A stretch of DNA of 64,000 bases. Origin: Saprospiraceae bacterium. Lineage in GTDB: Bacteria > Bacteroidota > Bacteroidia > Chitinophagales > Saprospiraceae. Both the position numbers and the translations under genes were made by a program. Shown piece by piece: positions 1-9,423 of the stretch. The notes under the pieces are model-generated. The model was not told the DNA's origin and ran no database searches. It worked only from the letters and a program-made list of their open reading frames with translations. The stretch's first letter is position 1. Each line of letters opens with the position of its first letter. The stretch lies in assembly GCA_021299835.1 (NCBI GenBank), contig JAJTER010000024.1:18960-82959 (forward strand), in the 5' to 3' direction.

Positions 1-1333
1 TGCGGTCATTATATGGGCCTATACCTTTACTTACATGTCCCACAAAAGATTGATAACTCGATTGTGCAAAAATACTCGTCCTTGGTGAAATCATCTTTTC
101 AGCGCCAACACCCATATCCATAGATAAATAAACATTATCAATAAGCGTTCCTCCCTGCATTAATCCCTCTTCAAGATTTTGATAAACACTGTTGGTTTTA
201 CCCGTTAAAGCAACGGAGGAAGGAAAAAATCCAGGATGGACAATGAAGTAATTTGCAGAAAGAGTAACTTGAGCCGTAGCACCCATTGTGGCATAAATAC
301 GCCAATTTTCTTTATGAACAATATTGAAGCGGGTAAATACAGGAATTTGTAAAAGATTTAGCTGAATTTTCTTTAATTGCTCCGTAGTATAACCATCTCT
401 TAGACTACCTTGTATAAAGGTAACCGCCGGCGCATTATACTCTTTATGGGCATAAATAAATCCAAAGCCAGTCTCTAAGCGTTTAGCGCCCTCACTTAGC
501 AAGAAACCAAAATGAAAACCTGATGAATTTCTGATGGTTTCAGGTACTTTATATCTTGGGTAGGCCGGGGTAAAAACATTATCACCGTCTAATCCTGTTA
601 ATAAAGTTAAATGCCATTTTCCAAAATCAAGTATATTGTTAACATATATTTTTCTAGTTCCAATGGGAATATGTCTTGATGCTAAGGTAGGAATTTGACT
701 TACTTCCTTGAAAGATTTTGAGTAAACGGGCACAGGTTCCAATGTAAGAACTTTAGTAGCAGAGGAGCCCGGGATAGGTTCAATTTCTAACAGAACTTTT
801 TTGGGTTGTAGTTTATATACCTCTTCATCAGATTGATTATCTGATAACTTAGATAATATTCTAACTGGCTGAACATTCTGGCTTTTGTTTTGAATGTTGT
901 TTTCTTCTAAGTCAATTTCAGTTGAGGCAGTAGCATTTTTATCACCCGATACATTATTATTATTTTCAACATTGACCAGTTGGGATGTAGGTACCTGATG
1001 AATGACACCTACCTGCAAACAAGTAAAGAATAACAAAACAGACATGGCAACCTCCATAGCTTTAAACCATATAATCTTATTTTCATTACTTTTGATATGA
1101 GAATAATAGGAATGAAAATGAGCCCAGGCGTGACCTTCATTTGTAGGAAAAATGAATTGATTTAATTTTTGATGAATGTTTTGATCAAACTTTTTATCCA
1201 AATCGATTTGATCATCCAATAAGGCATCATTCCATTTTTCAGAAAAATTTTTCCATGCATCTTTAGGAACCTGAGTTTCCAGAGATTCCAGTTTATCCTT
1301 CAAAAATTGGTCCATTTTTTCCTCTTCCATCAT
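1..1333 (-). CDS. Anti-sigma-like membrane protein with outer-membrane beta-barrel domain (partial, C-terminus beyond window)
   Basis: An open frame with no stop runs from an ATG at 1333 (or 1330) down to the left edge, about 444 codons visible. The N-terminal ~75 residues are charged and helical (begins MEEEKMDQFLKDKLE), followed by one hydrophobic segment at about residues 78-97, then a low-complexity Asn/Ser/Glu-rich linker and a beta-rich domain with alternating aromatic strands resembling Bacteroidota outer-membrane beta-barrel (PorT-like) domains. The ATG overlaps the TAA of the ECF sigma gene (TAATG), so the two are translationally coupled. Placement directly after the sigma factor suggests it senses the envelope and holds the sigma factor; that role is inference. 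The C-terminus is missing because the window ends. Confidence 0.75.
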   Translation of the reverse strand, partial: MMEEEKMDQFLKDKLESLETQVPKDAWKNFSEKWNDALLDDQIDLDKKFDQNIHQKLNQFIFPTNEGHAWAHFHSYYSHIKSNENKIIWFKAMEVAMSVLLFFTCLQVGVIHQVPTSQLVNVENNNNVSGDKNATASTEIDLEENNIQNKSQNVQPVRILSKLSDNQSDEEVYKLQPKKVLLEIEPIPGSSATKVLTLEPVPVYSKSFKEVSQIPTLASRHIPIGTRKIYVNNILDFGKWHLTLLTGLDGDNVFTPAYPRYKVPETIRNSSGFHFGFLLSEGAKRLETGFGFIYAHKEYNAPAVTFIQGSLRDGYTTEQLKKIQLNLLQIPVFTRFNIVHKENWRIYATMGATAQVTLSANYFIVHPGFFPSSVALTGKTNSVYQNLEEGLMQGGTLIDNVYLSMDMGVGAEKMISPRTSIFAQSSYQSFVGHVSKGIGPYNDR

Positions 1334-1884
1334 TACCTCTGCTTCAATAAAATGTTTTGTAATTTGAGTCTTGCCTTCACTAAATTTGATCTTGACGTAC
1401 TTTCATTAACATCCAGTAACTGACTAATTTCTTTATGCGAATAACCTTCAATAACGTATAAATTAAAAACGGCGCGATAGGCCGGTGTAAGCATTTGGAC
1501 GGCTTCTAAAATTTCCAGTTCTGAAAAACGGCTTACTGCATCTGCATCAAAGCTAACCACCTGATTAGCCTCGTCCATATCAGAAGTCCTCCTTCGCATA
1601 TTTGACCTATAATAATCTATGGCCGTATTTACCATAATCCGTCTGATCCAGGAAACTAAAGAGGTACCAGGCTGAAAGGAGTGAATATTCCTTAATATTT
1701 TAATAAACCCCTCGTGCATAATGTCGAGAGCATCATTTTCGTTATTAGCGTATCTCATACAAACGCCCATCATGCGCGCATAATATTCTTCATAGAGCGC
1801 TTGTTGCGCCCACTTCTCTCTGCGCATGCAAGCTAAAATCACATTTTGTTCAGCATCCCAACTACCAGGAATTACTAATTCCAT
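1333..1884 (-). CDS. ECF-type RNA polymerase sigma-70 factor
   Basis: 183 residues, the usual length for an extracytoplasmic-function sigma factor. Region 2 covers about residues 25-95 (YYARMMGVCMRYANNENDA, then FIKILRNIHSF and SWIRRIMVNTAIDYYR, the core-binding and -10 recognition helices). Region 4 covers about 125-180 with the helix-turn-helix GYSHKEISQLLDVNESTSRS. It lies 63 bp downstream of the small gene at 1948-2328 and is coupled by a 1-base stop/start overlap to the membrane protein at 1-1333. This sigma/anti-sigma arrangement is common in Bacteroidota. The promoters it controls cannot be told from sequence. Family assignment is firm; the stimulus is unknown. Confidence 0.95.
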   Translation of the reverse strand: MELVIPGSWDAEQNVILACMRREKWAQQALYEEYYARMMGVCMRYANNENDALDIMHEGFIKILRNIHSFQPGTSLVSWIRRIMVNTAIDYYRSNMRRRTSDMDEANQVVSFDADAVSRFSELEILEAVQMLTPAYRAVFNLYVIEGYSHKEISQLLDVNESTSRSNLVKARLKLQNILLKQR

Positions 1885-1947
1885 AAAATAAGATTGAAAA
1901 ATTGAAACTAGATACTCAATGTACTATTTTATTTAAAAAAATACTAC

Positions 1948-2328
1948 TTATTGGGCTTGATTTTTTAGCAGTATTTCATTTTCGGCATCAAGTCGTTTAA
2001 AAAAATGAATAATTTGTTCAATTAAATATCTTTCCTGTGCTTCCGGACCTTCCACAGGACTTTTTGTAACTCTATCATAATGTGGCCATCCATCTGCATC
2101 TCTTCCTTTAAACACATAAATTCCTTGTTGACTTAATAACTCACAAATAGCAATATGCATTAAATCTTGCTTTTCCTCCTTGGTGTATGTTTTTTGCCAT
2201 CGACCTAGAATTTGAATACCCACCAACAGCAAAACGGCATTAAGATCGGGAAGTTCTGGCTTATTAAAAGCATCTTTTATTTGATTTCTAATGCGTAGCC
2301 ACTCAAAATTTATTTCCCATTCTTCCAT
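1948..2328 (-). CDS. Hypothetical protein downstream of metH
   Basis: 126 residues, no signal peptide or membrane segment. It has a predominantly helical composition with a central hydrophobic stretch (LNAVLLLVGIQILGRW) and a Trp/Tyr/Pro-rich patch (GWPHYDRVTKSPVEGP). Its ATG follows the metH stop by one base, so it should be co-transcribed and translationally coupled with methionine synthase. I do not recognise the family. The coupling hints at a cytoplasmic role but gives no function. Acidic residues and even codon use look like a genuine gene rather than a shadow frame. Confidence 0.7.
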   Translation of the reverse strand: MEEWEINFEWLRIRNQIKDAFNKPELPDLNAVLLLVGIQILGRWQKTYTKEEKQDLMHIAICELLSQQGIYVFKGRDADGWPHYDRVTKSPVEGPEAQERYLIEQIIHFFKRLDAENEILLKNQAQ

Positions 2329-2329
2329 A

Positions 2330-4846
2330 TTAGTTGTTATAATTTAGATTTGGAGAAAGCCATCTTTCAATAACCTCCAAAGACATATTTTTTCTTTCTG
2401 CATAATTTTCCACCTGATCTTTAGAAATCTGACCAACGCCAAAATAGGTAGAGGCAGGATTTGAAAAATACCAACCGCTTACTGAGGCAGCGGGATACAT
2501 AGCAAAACTTTCGGTCAAAATAATACCTGTTCTTTTTTCTACTTCAAGGAGTTCCCACAACTTATCTTTTTCAGTATGATCCGGGCAAGCAGGATAACCA
2601 GGAGCGGGTCTTATACCCTGAAAATTTTCTTTTAATAAATCGACGGTAGAATGATTTTCATCTTTAGCATACGCCCAGGTATCCATTCTTACCCATTCGT
2701 GTAATTTTTCAGCCAGAGCTTCTGCTAATCTATCGGCCAGCGCTTTAAGTAAAATAGATTGATAATCATCTAAATTCTCCAGAAAATAGGTATCCATTTT
2801 CTCAATATTAAAGCCTGCGGAAACAGCAAAAGATCCAATAAAATCGGGTTTACCTACTGGAGCAATGAAGTCGGACAGCGATCTATTGGGTTGTCCGGGT
2901 GCTTTTTTAAGTTGTTGCCTCAAGCACTGCAAGCGCATTTTTTCAGTGGTTCTCTCTTCATCTGCATAGATAATAATATCATCTTCAGTTCCTTGATTTG
3001 CGGGAAAAATACCCCAAACGGCTCTGGCCTCGAGCCATTTTTCATCAACTATTTTTTTGAGCATAGCATTTGCTTCGACAAAAAGTTTCGTTGCCTCCTC
3101 CCCTACGACAGCATCTGTGAGAATATCGGGATATTTACCCGCCAGTTCCCAAGAGCTAAAGAAGGGTGTCCAATCGATATAAGGAACTAATTCTTCCAAA
3201 GGAAAAGGAATTTTTTCCTGTATTCCAATCTTGTCCGGCACAGGAGGGGTGTAAGTGGCCCAATCCATGGTCCATTTATTTTTCCTGGCATCTGCAATAG
3301 GTAGAAATTGTTTTACCTGTTCTCTCCCTACTCTTTGCTCCCTAATTCTATTATTTTCAGCTCTGACATCTAAAATGAAATTACTGCTAACATCTCCTTG
3401 TTCGCTAAGTAAATTACTCACTACGCCCACAGCACGAGACGCGTCTAATACATGAACAACAGAGCCCTTATATTTAGGTTCTATTTTTACCGCAGTATGG
3501 GTTCGACTGGTTGTTGCGCCACCAATCAACAAGGGAATAGTAAATCCAAGACGCTGCATTTCACTGGCAAGATGAACCATTTCATCTAAAGAAGGGGTAA
3601 TGAGACCTGACAATCCAATAACATCAACTTTTTCCTCTTTTGCTCTTTGCAGTATTTTATCAGCGGGCACCATAACTCCGAGATCTACAATATCATAATC
3701 GTTACAACCGAGGACAACGCCAACTATATTTTTACCAATATCATGCACATCTCCCTTAACCGTCGCGAGCAAAATTTTACCCTTTGCCCTACTATTTTCA
3801 TTTTTATTTGCTTCAATATATGGCGTAAGCCAGGCAACAGCCTTTTTCATTACCCGGGCACTTTTAACTACTTGCGGAAGAAACATTTTACCTTCACCAA
3901 ATAAGTCACCGACATAATTCATGCCATCCATCAAAGGGCCTTCAATAACAGACAAAGGTTCAGCTACTTGCGTTCGTGCCTCTTCAACATCCTCGTCAAT
4001 ATAGTCTGTAATTCCCTTTACTAAGGCATATTTAAGTCTTTCATTTACGGATTGATTTCTCCAGGAGAGATCTTTCTGAATCGACTTTCCTGCATCACCT
4101 CTAAGGGATACGGCCAGGTCAGTTAATCGTTCTGTGGCATCGGCTCTTCTGTTAAAAAGAACATCTTCCACCTTTTCAAGTAAATCGGGTTCAATATTGG
4201 AATAAATATCCATCATCCCGGCATTTACAATCCCCATATCCATACCTGCACGAACGGCGTGATAGAGAAATGCGGTATGCATTGCCTCCCTGACCACTTC
4301 ATTTCCTCTGAAGGAGAAAGAAATATTACTTACTCCGCCACTCACTTTAGCACCTGGGCAAAGTTTTTTTATCTGTCGGGTAGCTTCAATAAAATGTATC
4401 GCATAATCATTATGTTCCTCAATACCCGTAGCTACGGCAAAAATATTTGGATCAAAGATGATATCTTCGGGAATGAATCCTACCTTTTGGATAAGCAAAT
4501 CGTAGGCCCTTTTGCAAATGCTTACCTTTCGTTCCACTGTATCGGCCTGACCCACTTCATCGAAAGCCATAACTACAGCTGCCGCGCCATAACGACGAAC
4601 CAATTTAGCTTGTTTTAAAAATGCTTCTTCTCCTTCTTTTAATGAGATTGAGTTTACGATACATTTACCCTGAACACATTTTAAACCGGCCTCAATGACA
4701 GAAAACTTTGAAGAATCAATCATTATGGGAAGCTTTGCGATATCGGGTTCGGACATAACAAGATTTAAAAATTCCACCATAGCTTGTTCCGAATCGAGCA
4801 AACCTTCATCCATATTTATATCAATAATCTGGGCACCCCCTTCCAC
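2330..4846 (-). CDS. metH: Methionine synthase MetH, C-terminal fragment (pterin, B12 and AdoMet domains)
   Basis: 838 residues from a GTG. The fragment holds most of the pterin-binding TIM barrel (about 1-235; [14 protein letters not shown]), the cobalamin module (about 260-490) with the B12 ligand motif DVHDIG at 366-371, and the AdoMet activation domain (about 540-838) with [10 protein letters not shown] from 746. The same frame stays open upstream to about 5011 and encodes typical MetH sequence ([20 protein letters not shown]), so the GTG is unlikely to be the original start. The N-terminal part lies in another frame at 4945-5913. Between the two about 35-40 residues expected from family length are absent. 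Methyl transfer from methyl-THF to homocysteine would need both parts. Gene identity is certain; whether it works is doubtful. Confidence 0.93.
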   Translation of the reverse strand: MEGGAQIIDINMDEGLLDSEQAMVEFLNLVMSEPDIAKLPIMIDSSKFSVIEAGLKCVQGKCIVNSISLKEGEEAFLKQAKLVRRYGAAAVVMAFDEVGQADTVERKVSICKRAYDLLIQKVGFIPEDIIFDPNIFAVATGIEEHNDYAIHFIEATRQIKKLCPGAKVSGGVSNISFSFRGNEVVREAMHTAFLYHAVRAGMDMGIVNAGMMDIYSNIEPDLLEKVEDVLFNRRADATERLTDLAVSLRGDAGKSIQKDLSWRNQSVNERLKYALVKGITDYIDEDVEEARTQVAEPLSVIEGPLMDGMNYVGDLFGEGKMFLPQVVKSARVMKKAVAWLTPYIEANKNENSRAKGKILLATVKGDVHDIGKNIVGVVLGCNDYDIVDLGVMVPADKILQRAKEEKVDVIGLSGLITPSLDEMVHLASEMQRLGFTIPLLIGGATTSRTHTAVKIEPKYKGSVVHVLDASRAVGVVSNLLSEQGDVSSNFILDVRAENNRIREQRVGREQVKQFLPIADARKNKWTMDWATYTPPVPDKIGIQEKIPFPLEELVPYIDWTPFFSSWELAGKYPDILTDAVVGEEATKLFVEANAMLKKIVDEKWLEARAVWGIFPANQGTEDDIIIYADEERTTEKMRLQCLRQQLKKAPGQPNRSLSDFIAPVGKPDFIGSFAVSAGFNIEKMDTYFLENLDDYQSILLKALADRLAEALAEKLHEWVRMDTWAYAKDENHSTVDLLKENFQGIRPAPGYPACPDHTEKDKLWELLEVEKRTGIILTESFAMYPAASVSGWYFSNPASTYFGVGQISKDQVENYAERKNMSLEVIERWLSPNLNYNN

Positions 4847-4944
4847 TTGTTGTTGAGCGACTTTAAGAGCTTCCGTGTAATTTTTCTCCCGAATTAATCT
4901 TGCAAATTGTTTGGAACCAGTAACATTTGTCCTTTCACCTACGT

Positions 4945-5913
4945 TTACGAAATTTGTTTCGGGGCGAATAACCAGAGGTTCCAGACCACTAAGGGTAGTA
5001 AAATGGTATTTACAAAACCAGAAGAAGCAAATTCTTTTATATACTGTTGCATTTCAGAAGCCCCCTGATCATATTCCCCAAACTCGTTTGGCAAACCTGC
5101 GTTAGGATAGGCGGAGATATAACAGTCTGCAATATCAGATAATTCCTGAAGATAGGGTCTCATTTCCGTCGCTCCCAACGCACAATTTAACCCAACACTC
5201 AAAATTGGAATATGGTTAATGGAGGCCCAGAAAGCGCCAACGGTTTGCCCTGAGAGGGTTCTTCCGCTCGCATCGGTGATGGTACCGGATATCATAACAG
5301 GAAGACGATCGCCTACCTCCTCAAATAATTCTTCAATGGCAAAGAGGGCAGCTTTTGCATTAAGGGTATCAAAGATGGTTTCCACGATGAGTGCATCACA
5401 ACCACCGTCCATTAATCCTTTTGCCTGTTCGTAATATGCCTCTTTAAGTTCGTCAAAAGACACCCCCCTGAAACCAGGGTTATTTACATCCGGAGAAAGC
5501 GAAGCTGTTTTATTAGTTGGACCAATAGCCCCGGCAACAAAACGAGGCTTTTCAGGAGTTTTTAGATTAAATTCATCTGCGGCCTTTCTGGCTATTTTTG
5601 CAGCTTCAAGATTCATTTCGTAAGCCAGGCTTTCCAAATGATAATCGGCCTGGGCTATTTTTGTAGCTCCGAAGGTATTTGTTTCCAATATATCGGCACC
5701 GGCCTCGAGATAGGCAAGATGAATAGCTTCAATTATATGGGGCTGGGTAAAAACAAGGATTTCATTATTACCTTGAATATCATAAGCATGATTTGCAAAT
5801 CGGGTACCCCGATAATCCTTTTCCGTTAGTTTATACTGCTGTATCATTGTGCCCATGGCACCATCAATAACTAGAATACGGTCTTTAAGTAAAGCTTCAA
5901 GCCTAATATTCAT
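4945..5913 (-). CDS. metH: Methionine synthase MetH, N-terminal fragment (homocysteine-binding domain, truncated by frameshift)
   Basis: 322 residues. It begins with the family hallmark [12 protein letters not shown] and continues through the homocysteine-binding barrel, including the first zinc ligand region (GLNCALG). After GFVN the frame departs from the family and ends in 20-odd unrelated residues. In intact MetH the next motif is GGCCGT, the two adjacent zinc cysteines; it is not present in any frame here. The downstream frame resumes at [13 protein letters not shown], so roughly 110 bp plus the frame are missing at about 5007-5011. The true 5' end of metH is this ATG. Without the Cys-Cys pair zinc binding should fail, so this is a pseudogene, or the sequence lost a segment in assembly. 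Confidence 0.93.
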   Translation of the reverse strand: MNIRLEALLKDRILVIDGAMGTMIQQYKLTEKDYRGTRFANHAYDIQGNNEILVFTQPHIIEAIHLAYLEAGADILETNTFGATKIAQADYHLESLAYEMNLEAAKIARKAADEFNLKTPEKPRFVAGAIGPTNKTASLSPDVNNPGFRGVSFDELKEAYYEQAKGLMDGGCDALIVETIFDTLNAKAALFAIEELFEEVGDRLPVMISGTITDASGRTLSGQTVGAFWASINHIPILSVGLNCALGATEMRPYLQELSDIADCYISAYPNAGLPNEFGEYDQGASEMQQYIKEFASSGFVNTILLPLVVWNLWLFAPKQIS

Positions 5914-5946
5914 TTTCTATTTTAATTTGATGAAAAATTCAATACC

Positions 5947-5954
5947 CAAAGGTA
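5947..5954 (-). promoter_or_regulatory. Candidate -7 promoter element of metH
   Basis: On the minus strand the octamer TACCTTTG matches the Bacteroidota -7 consensus TAnnTTTG, 34 bp upstream of the metH ATG. No well-spaced TTTG -33 element is seen. No cobalamin or SAM riboswitch is apparent in the short leader. Confidence 0.3.
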
Positions 5955-6010
5955 TAAGAAAAGTATGTAAACTTATAATTTGTCAAAGGGTCCACAATTT
6001 TTTAAAATAA

Positions 6011-6040
6011 AAAAAGCCTCCAATGAGGAAGCTTTTTTTA
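6011..6040 (-). terminator. Terminator after the GMC/subunit 3/Hyi operon
   Basis: A hairpin with an A-rich 5' side, a GCCTC/GAGG stem interrupted by a two-base bulge, and a T-run on the minus strand lies just past the Hyi-like stop at 6064. It separates that operon from metH. Confidence 0.55.
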
Positions 6041-6063
6041 AAATATTTTACTAGTTTTTAAAA

Positions 6064-6819
6064 TTAAACGGTACAAATTTCCTTTGCTCTTCGCAAACTC
6101 TCCAGGGGTTTACCTGAAGTAGGTATAAATTCTTGTCCTAAAAAGCCATCATAACCCGTTCCCTTTATGGTTTTAATGATATGAGGATAGTAAAGTTCCT
6201 GGCTTTCATCGATTTCATTTCTGCCTGGTAGACCCGCTGTATGATAATGGCCAATCACCTCATGATATTTCAGGATATTATTACTAATATTTCCCTCCAT
6301 CACCTGAGCGTGATAAATATCATACAATAATTTAAAGTTCGGCGAGCCCAATTTTTGTACTAAAGCTGCACCCCAGGCGGTATGATCGCATTGATAATCG
6401 GCATGATCGATATAACTATTCAACAGTTCAATAACTATCTTGACACCGTATTTTTCAGCTTCCTTAGTCACCATTTCCAGACCTCTTGCACAATTTTCAA
6501 GTCCTTGTTCGTCCGAAATACCATTTCTATTTCCAGAAAAACAAATAACGGAAGGAATACCATTTTCACTTGCCTGCCTGATAAACCTCGCATAATTCTC
6601 TTGAAGGAAGGCATGATTTTTAGGATCATTAAATCCTTTAGAAATATTACAAAAGCTATCCATACCAACGGCACAAGTAAGACCTGCATCTTTGACGACC
6701 TTCCAATCGGCAGGACCTAAAATTTCTACCGATTCAAAACCCAAAGCTTTGACTTCTTTACAAAACTCGGGTAAGGTATAAAAGGCGCGAAAACACCAGT
6801 AACAAACAGAATGTTTCAT
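6064..6819 (-). CDS. Hydroxypyruvate isomerase-like sugar-phosphate isomerase/epimerase (TIM barrel)
   Basis: 251 residues of the AP-endonuclease-2/xylose-isomerase-like TIM-barrel superfamily. Typical features: the opening FCKEVKALGFESVEI, the metal-site segments VIELLNSY, LLYDIYHAQ, GHYHTAGLPGR with ligand His residues, and the terminal GFLGQEFIP with the last acidic ligand. These are the strands that hold the divalent metal and substrate in Hyi proteins. No signal peptide, so cytoplasmic as drawn. It is the third gene after the GMC dehydrogenase and its subunit 3, which suggests it acts on the oxidised sugar or its keto derivative rather than on hydroxypyruvate itself; that is inference. 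Confidence 0.85.
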   Translation of the reverse strand: MKHSVCYWCFRAFYTLPEFCKEVKALGFESVEILGPADWKVVKDAGLTCAVGMDSFCNISKGFNDPKNHAFLQENYARFIRQASENGIPSVICFSGNRNGISDEQGLENCARGLEMVTKEAEKYGVKIVIELLNSYIDHADYQCDHTAWGAALVQKLGSPNFKLLYDIYHAQVMEGNISNNILKYHEVIGHYHTAGLPGRNEIDESQELYYPHIIKTIKGTGYDGFLGQEFIPTSGKPLESLRRAKEICTV

Positions 6820-6875
6820 AAGACGGAACGATTAAAATGACTAAAAACAATAACAAAAAGATTTAATAAAAATAA

Positions 6876-7499
6876 TCAGACGGGCGCATAAGCCATACCT
6901 TTTGTATCTGCTAAGGGAGTACAACCTTTAAAAACACCTGGAATAGGGTCATACACCAGTACTTCGGTACAAAGTTGTTCATTAGCGAAATAACCTTTAT
7001 ATATGGTATCCTTCAGCATCATAAAAAACTGATGAGAAGGTAAAGGTTTAGCACCGACAGGAAGCAATTTAACGGCTTCTCTAATTTCAGTATTCAGCGC
7101 GTTTAAATAATCAGTACGTTCTGATTCCACAAGAGCGACGAAAGATTTACCCATTTTTTCCTTCACCTTGACATCAAAATTATCAAGACCATTTAAAAAG
7201 AGTTGTTTTGTGTCTGGAGCAGCCCAATCTGAAAGAAGTAAATCTACAAATCTATCGACACCCAATTCTGAAGCAGAGGGCGTTTTTGTTTTAGGCAGCA
7301 TAGTATCAGCAATCAAAGTAACCCAGGCAAACTGTTCTGCAGTTAGCGCGGAGGGAACCCAATTATCTTTTTCTTTACCCTCTGATGGGGCGTTTTCATT
7401 ATTAGGTTTACAAGACGATACCAATCCAGCTAAGGATCCGGTGGCGGCTGTAAATCCAATAACCATCCCTGTATATTTTAAAAGATCACGACGTTGCAT
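6876..7499 (-). CDS. Gluconate 2-dehydrogenase subunit 3 family protein
   Basis: 207 residues. The N-terminus MQRRDLLKYTGM is a Tat-like RR motif followed by a hydrophobic stretch and a Ser-Cys (LVSSCKP) that could be lipidated. The body has the family segments LTAEQFAWVTLIADTMLP, GVDRFVDLLLSDW and the C-terminal MLKDTIYKGYF and YDPIPGVFKGC. Subunit 3 is the small exported partner of FAD-dependent sugar dehydrogenases and is thought to carry the flavoprotein across the membrane with it. It starts 18 bp after the GMC gene, forming an operon. Intact, unlike the paralogue at 44008-44402. Confidence 0.9.
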   Translation of the reverse strand: MQRRDLLKYTGMVIGFTAATGSLAGLVSSCKPNNENAPSEGKEKDNWVPSALTAEQFAWVTLIADTMLPKTKTPSASELGVDRFVDLLLSDWAAPDTKQLFLNGLDNFDVKVKEKMGKSFVALVESERTDYLNALNTEIREAVKLLPVGAKPLPSHQFFMMLKDTIYKGYFANEQLCTEVLVYDPIPGVFKGCTPLADTKGMAYAPV

Positions 7500-7517
7500 A
7501 GTGGCTATTATAAAGGT

Positions 7518-9245
7518 TTACAGATTGTTATTTTTCATTTGTTTAACGGCATAATCAACCGCTCTGGCTGTTAAAGCCATATAGGTTAACGATGGATTAA
7601 CGCAAGCGGCAGAGGTCATACAAGCGCCATCGGTCACGAAAACATTAGACACCTGATGCATTTGATTCCATTTATTGAGAATAGATGTTTTTGGGTCATT
7701 TCCCATTCTGGCCGTTCCCATTTCATGAATACCCAAACCGAGAGAATAACCATCGTCGTAGGTGGTAATATCTTTTAATCCGGCAGCTTCCAGCATTTCC
7801 GCTGCAGCATTCATCATATCGAGACGCATAATTTTTTCATTCGTCTTAATGCCTGCGTCAAATTTGAGGACTGGAAGGCCCCATTTATCTAAGCGGCTGT
7901 AATCGAGTTCGACTTTATTCTCATGATAAGGCAGTGTTTCTCCAAAGCCGAGTAAATTCATAGACCATGGTCCTGGCTCAGAGAGTTGATCTTTAGATTG
8001 AGCACCCATTAGGAAGGCTTCTTCTGCTACTAAAGCGCCGAAACTTTGCCTTCCGCCACCGCCCTGATAACCATAACCCCTTATAAAGTCCCTTCTTTTG
8101 GTTGCATTGTCAATATTTCTGAACCTTGGTACATATATTCCATTAGGTCGTCTGCCTTTAAAATATTTATCGCCAAATAGTTCAGATTTAGCTCTGGCAC
8201 CTGCTCTAAAATGGTGATCCATGATATTATGTCCAAGCTCACCGCTTAGATTTCCCAAACCATTTGGATGAGAATCGTACCTTGAATTCAATAGAATATG
8301 GGTAGTTCCTAACGCAGAAGCACAACAGAAAATCACTTTAGCAAAAAACTCATGTACTTCCATGGTTTCCGCATCGATAATACGCACCCCTACTGCCTTT
8401 TGTGTTTTTTCATCCAAAATGATATTTTGAACAATAGAATGGGGTCTGAGTGTCATATTTCCAGTAGCTTCGGCAGCGGGCAAAGCGGCAGCATTGGAAC
8501 TATAGTAAGCACCATAAGGACACCCTCTAATGCAGCGATTTCTGGACAAACACTGACCTCTTGTTCCATGATACTCAGGATTTGGCTGCGTAAGATGAGC
8601 CGTTCTGCCTATCGTTATGCGACGTTCAGGATATTTAGCTTCTGATTTTTCCTTTACAAATTCTTCTATACAATTAAACTCCATGGGCGGCAAAAACTCA
8701 CCGTCAGGAAGCTGATGCAAGCCTTCTTTTTGACCACTTACCCCAATATATCGCTCAACATAATCATACCAGGGAGCGATATCAGCATATCTGATTGGCC
8801 AATCTACTGCAATACCGTCTTTTGCATTAGCCTCAAAGTCAAGGTCACTCCATCGGTAACTTTGTCTTCCCCACATGATGGAACGTCCGCCCACATGGTA
8901 TCCCCTCATCCAATCGAAGCGTTGAACTTCAGTATAAGGTTGTTCAGAATCTTTAACAAAAAAGTGTTTCGTAGATTCTTTTATGGTATACCCTGTTCTA
9001 GATTGGTTGAAATAATGTTCTTTCACTTCAGCTTCAGGCACATTATCCCCATTAGGTAATTCCCAGGGATCGAGAGAGGCTGTTGGATAATCTACCACAT
9101 GTTTGACATCTCTACCCCTTTCGAGGACGAGCGTTTTAAGTCCTTTTTCACAGAGTTCTTTGGCGGCAAAACCTCCACTAATCCCTGATCCGATGACAAT
9201 GGCATCATAAGTGACTTCTTTTTTACCTTCAGTGTTTACGTACAT
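7518..9245 (-). CDS. GMC-family FAD-dependent sugar dehydrogenase
   Basis: 575 residues. An N-terminal Rossmann motif (AIVIGSGISGGFAAKEL, residues ~16-32) binds FAD. GGRSIMWGRQSYRW is the GMC substrate-loop region, CIRGCPYGAY supplies cysteines seen in the membrane-linked dehydrogenase subgroup, and the end (GIHEMGTARMGNDP, then NVFVTDGACMTSAACVNPSLT) holds the catalytic His/Asn region. It has no signal peptide of its own and should be exported with the Tat-signal subunit 3 encoded next. Together they oxidise a sugar or polyol and pass electrons to a c-type cytochrome or quinone; the substrate cannot be read from sequence. A close paralogue lies at 42280-43992. Confidence 0.92.
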   Translation of the reverse strand: MYVNTEGKKEVTYDAIVIGSGISGGFAAKELCEKGLKTLVLERGRDVKHVVDYPTASLDPWELPNGDNVPEAEVKEHYFNQSRTGYTIKESTKHFFVKDSEQPYTEVQRFDWMRGYHVGGRSIMWGRQSYRWSDLDFEANAKDGIAVDWPIRYADIAPWYDYVERYIGVSGQKEGLHQLPDGEFLPPMEFNCIEEFVKEKSEAKYPERRITIGRTAHLTQPNPEYHGTRGQCLSRNRCIRGCPYGAYYSSNAAALPAAEATGNMTLRPHSIVQNIILDEKTQKAVGVRIIDAETMEVHEFFAKVIFCCASALGTTHILLNSRYDSHPNGLGNLSGELGHNIMDHHFRAGARAKSELFGDKYFKGRRPNGIYVPRFRNIDNATKRRDFIRGYGYQGGGGRQSFGALVAEEAFLMGAQSKDQLSEPGPWSMNLLGFGETLPYHENKVELDYSRLDKWGLPVLKFDAGIKTNEKIMRLDMMNAAAEMLEAAGLKDITTYDDGYSLGLGIHEMGTARMGNDPKTSILNKWNQMHQVSNVFVTDGACMTSAACVNPSLTYMALTARAVDYAVKQMKNNNL

Positions 9246-9277
9246 TGTTGCTTTATGAAAATTTATTGAGTGATAAA

Positions 9278-9380
9278 CCTAAATTTAGGGTATTTTAATT
9301 ATAAAAAAAACCTAATCCTAAAATTTTATTAATTATCATAAAATTTTGGGTAAATATCCTTCAATAGTTCTAAATTTGGG
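9278..9380. promoter_or_regulatory. Divergent promoter region with AT-rich palindromes between the GMC operon and aconitase
   Basis: For acn, TAAATTTG at 9371-9378 matches the TAnnTTTG -7 consensus, with TTTG at 9345-9348 a plausible -33 element (22-base gap). The region also holds a perfect 12-bp palindrome CCTAAATTTAGG at 9278-9289 and an inverted repeat with arms at about 9318-9329 and 9339-9350 (CCTAAAATTTTA against TAAAATTTTGGG). The repeated CCTAAA/TTTGGG words may be operators shared by both directions. Confidence 0.45.
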
Positions 9381-9423
9381 CGAAATTTAAAAAACCAAAG
9401 CATAGACTAAATAACCAACGATT

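Noticed and set aside
2891..4618. Several plus-strand ORFs of 60-120 codons opposite metH
   Set aside because: They mirror the coding strand of a conserved gene and show no family features.
4846..5040. Programmed ribosomal frameshift in metH
   Set aside because: Conserved residues between the frames, including the zinc cysteines, are absent from all frames, so a frameshift could not restore the protein.
5914..6063. Cobalamin or SAM riboswitch before metH
   Set aside because: The leader is short and AT-rich, with no B12-box or SAM-type pairing that I can see.
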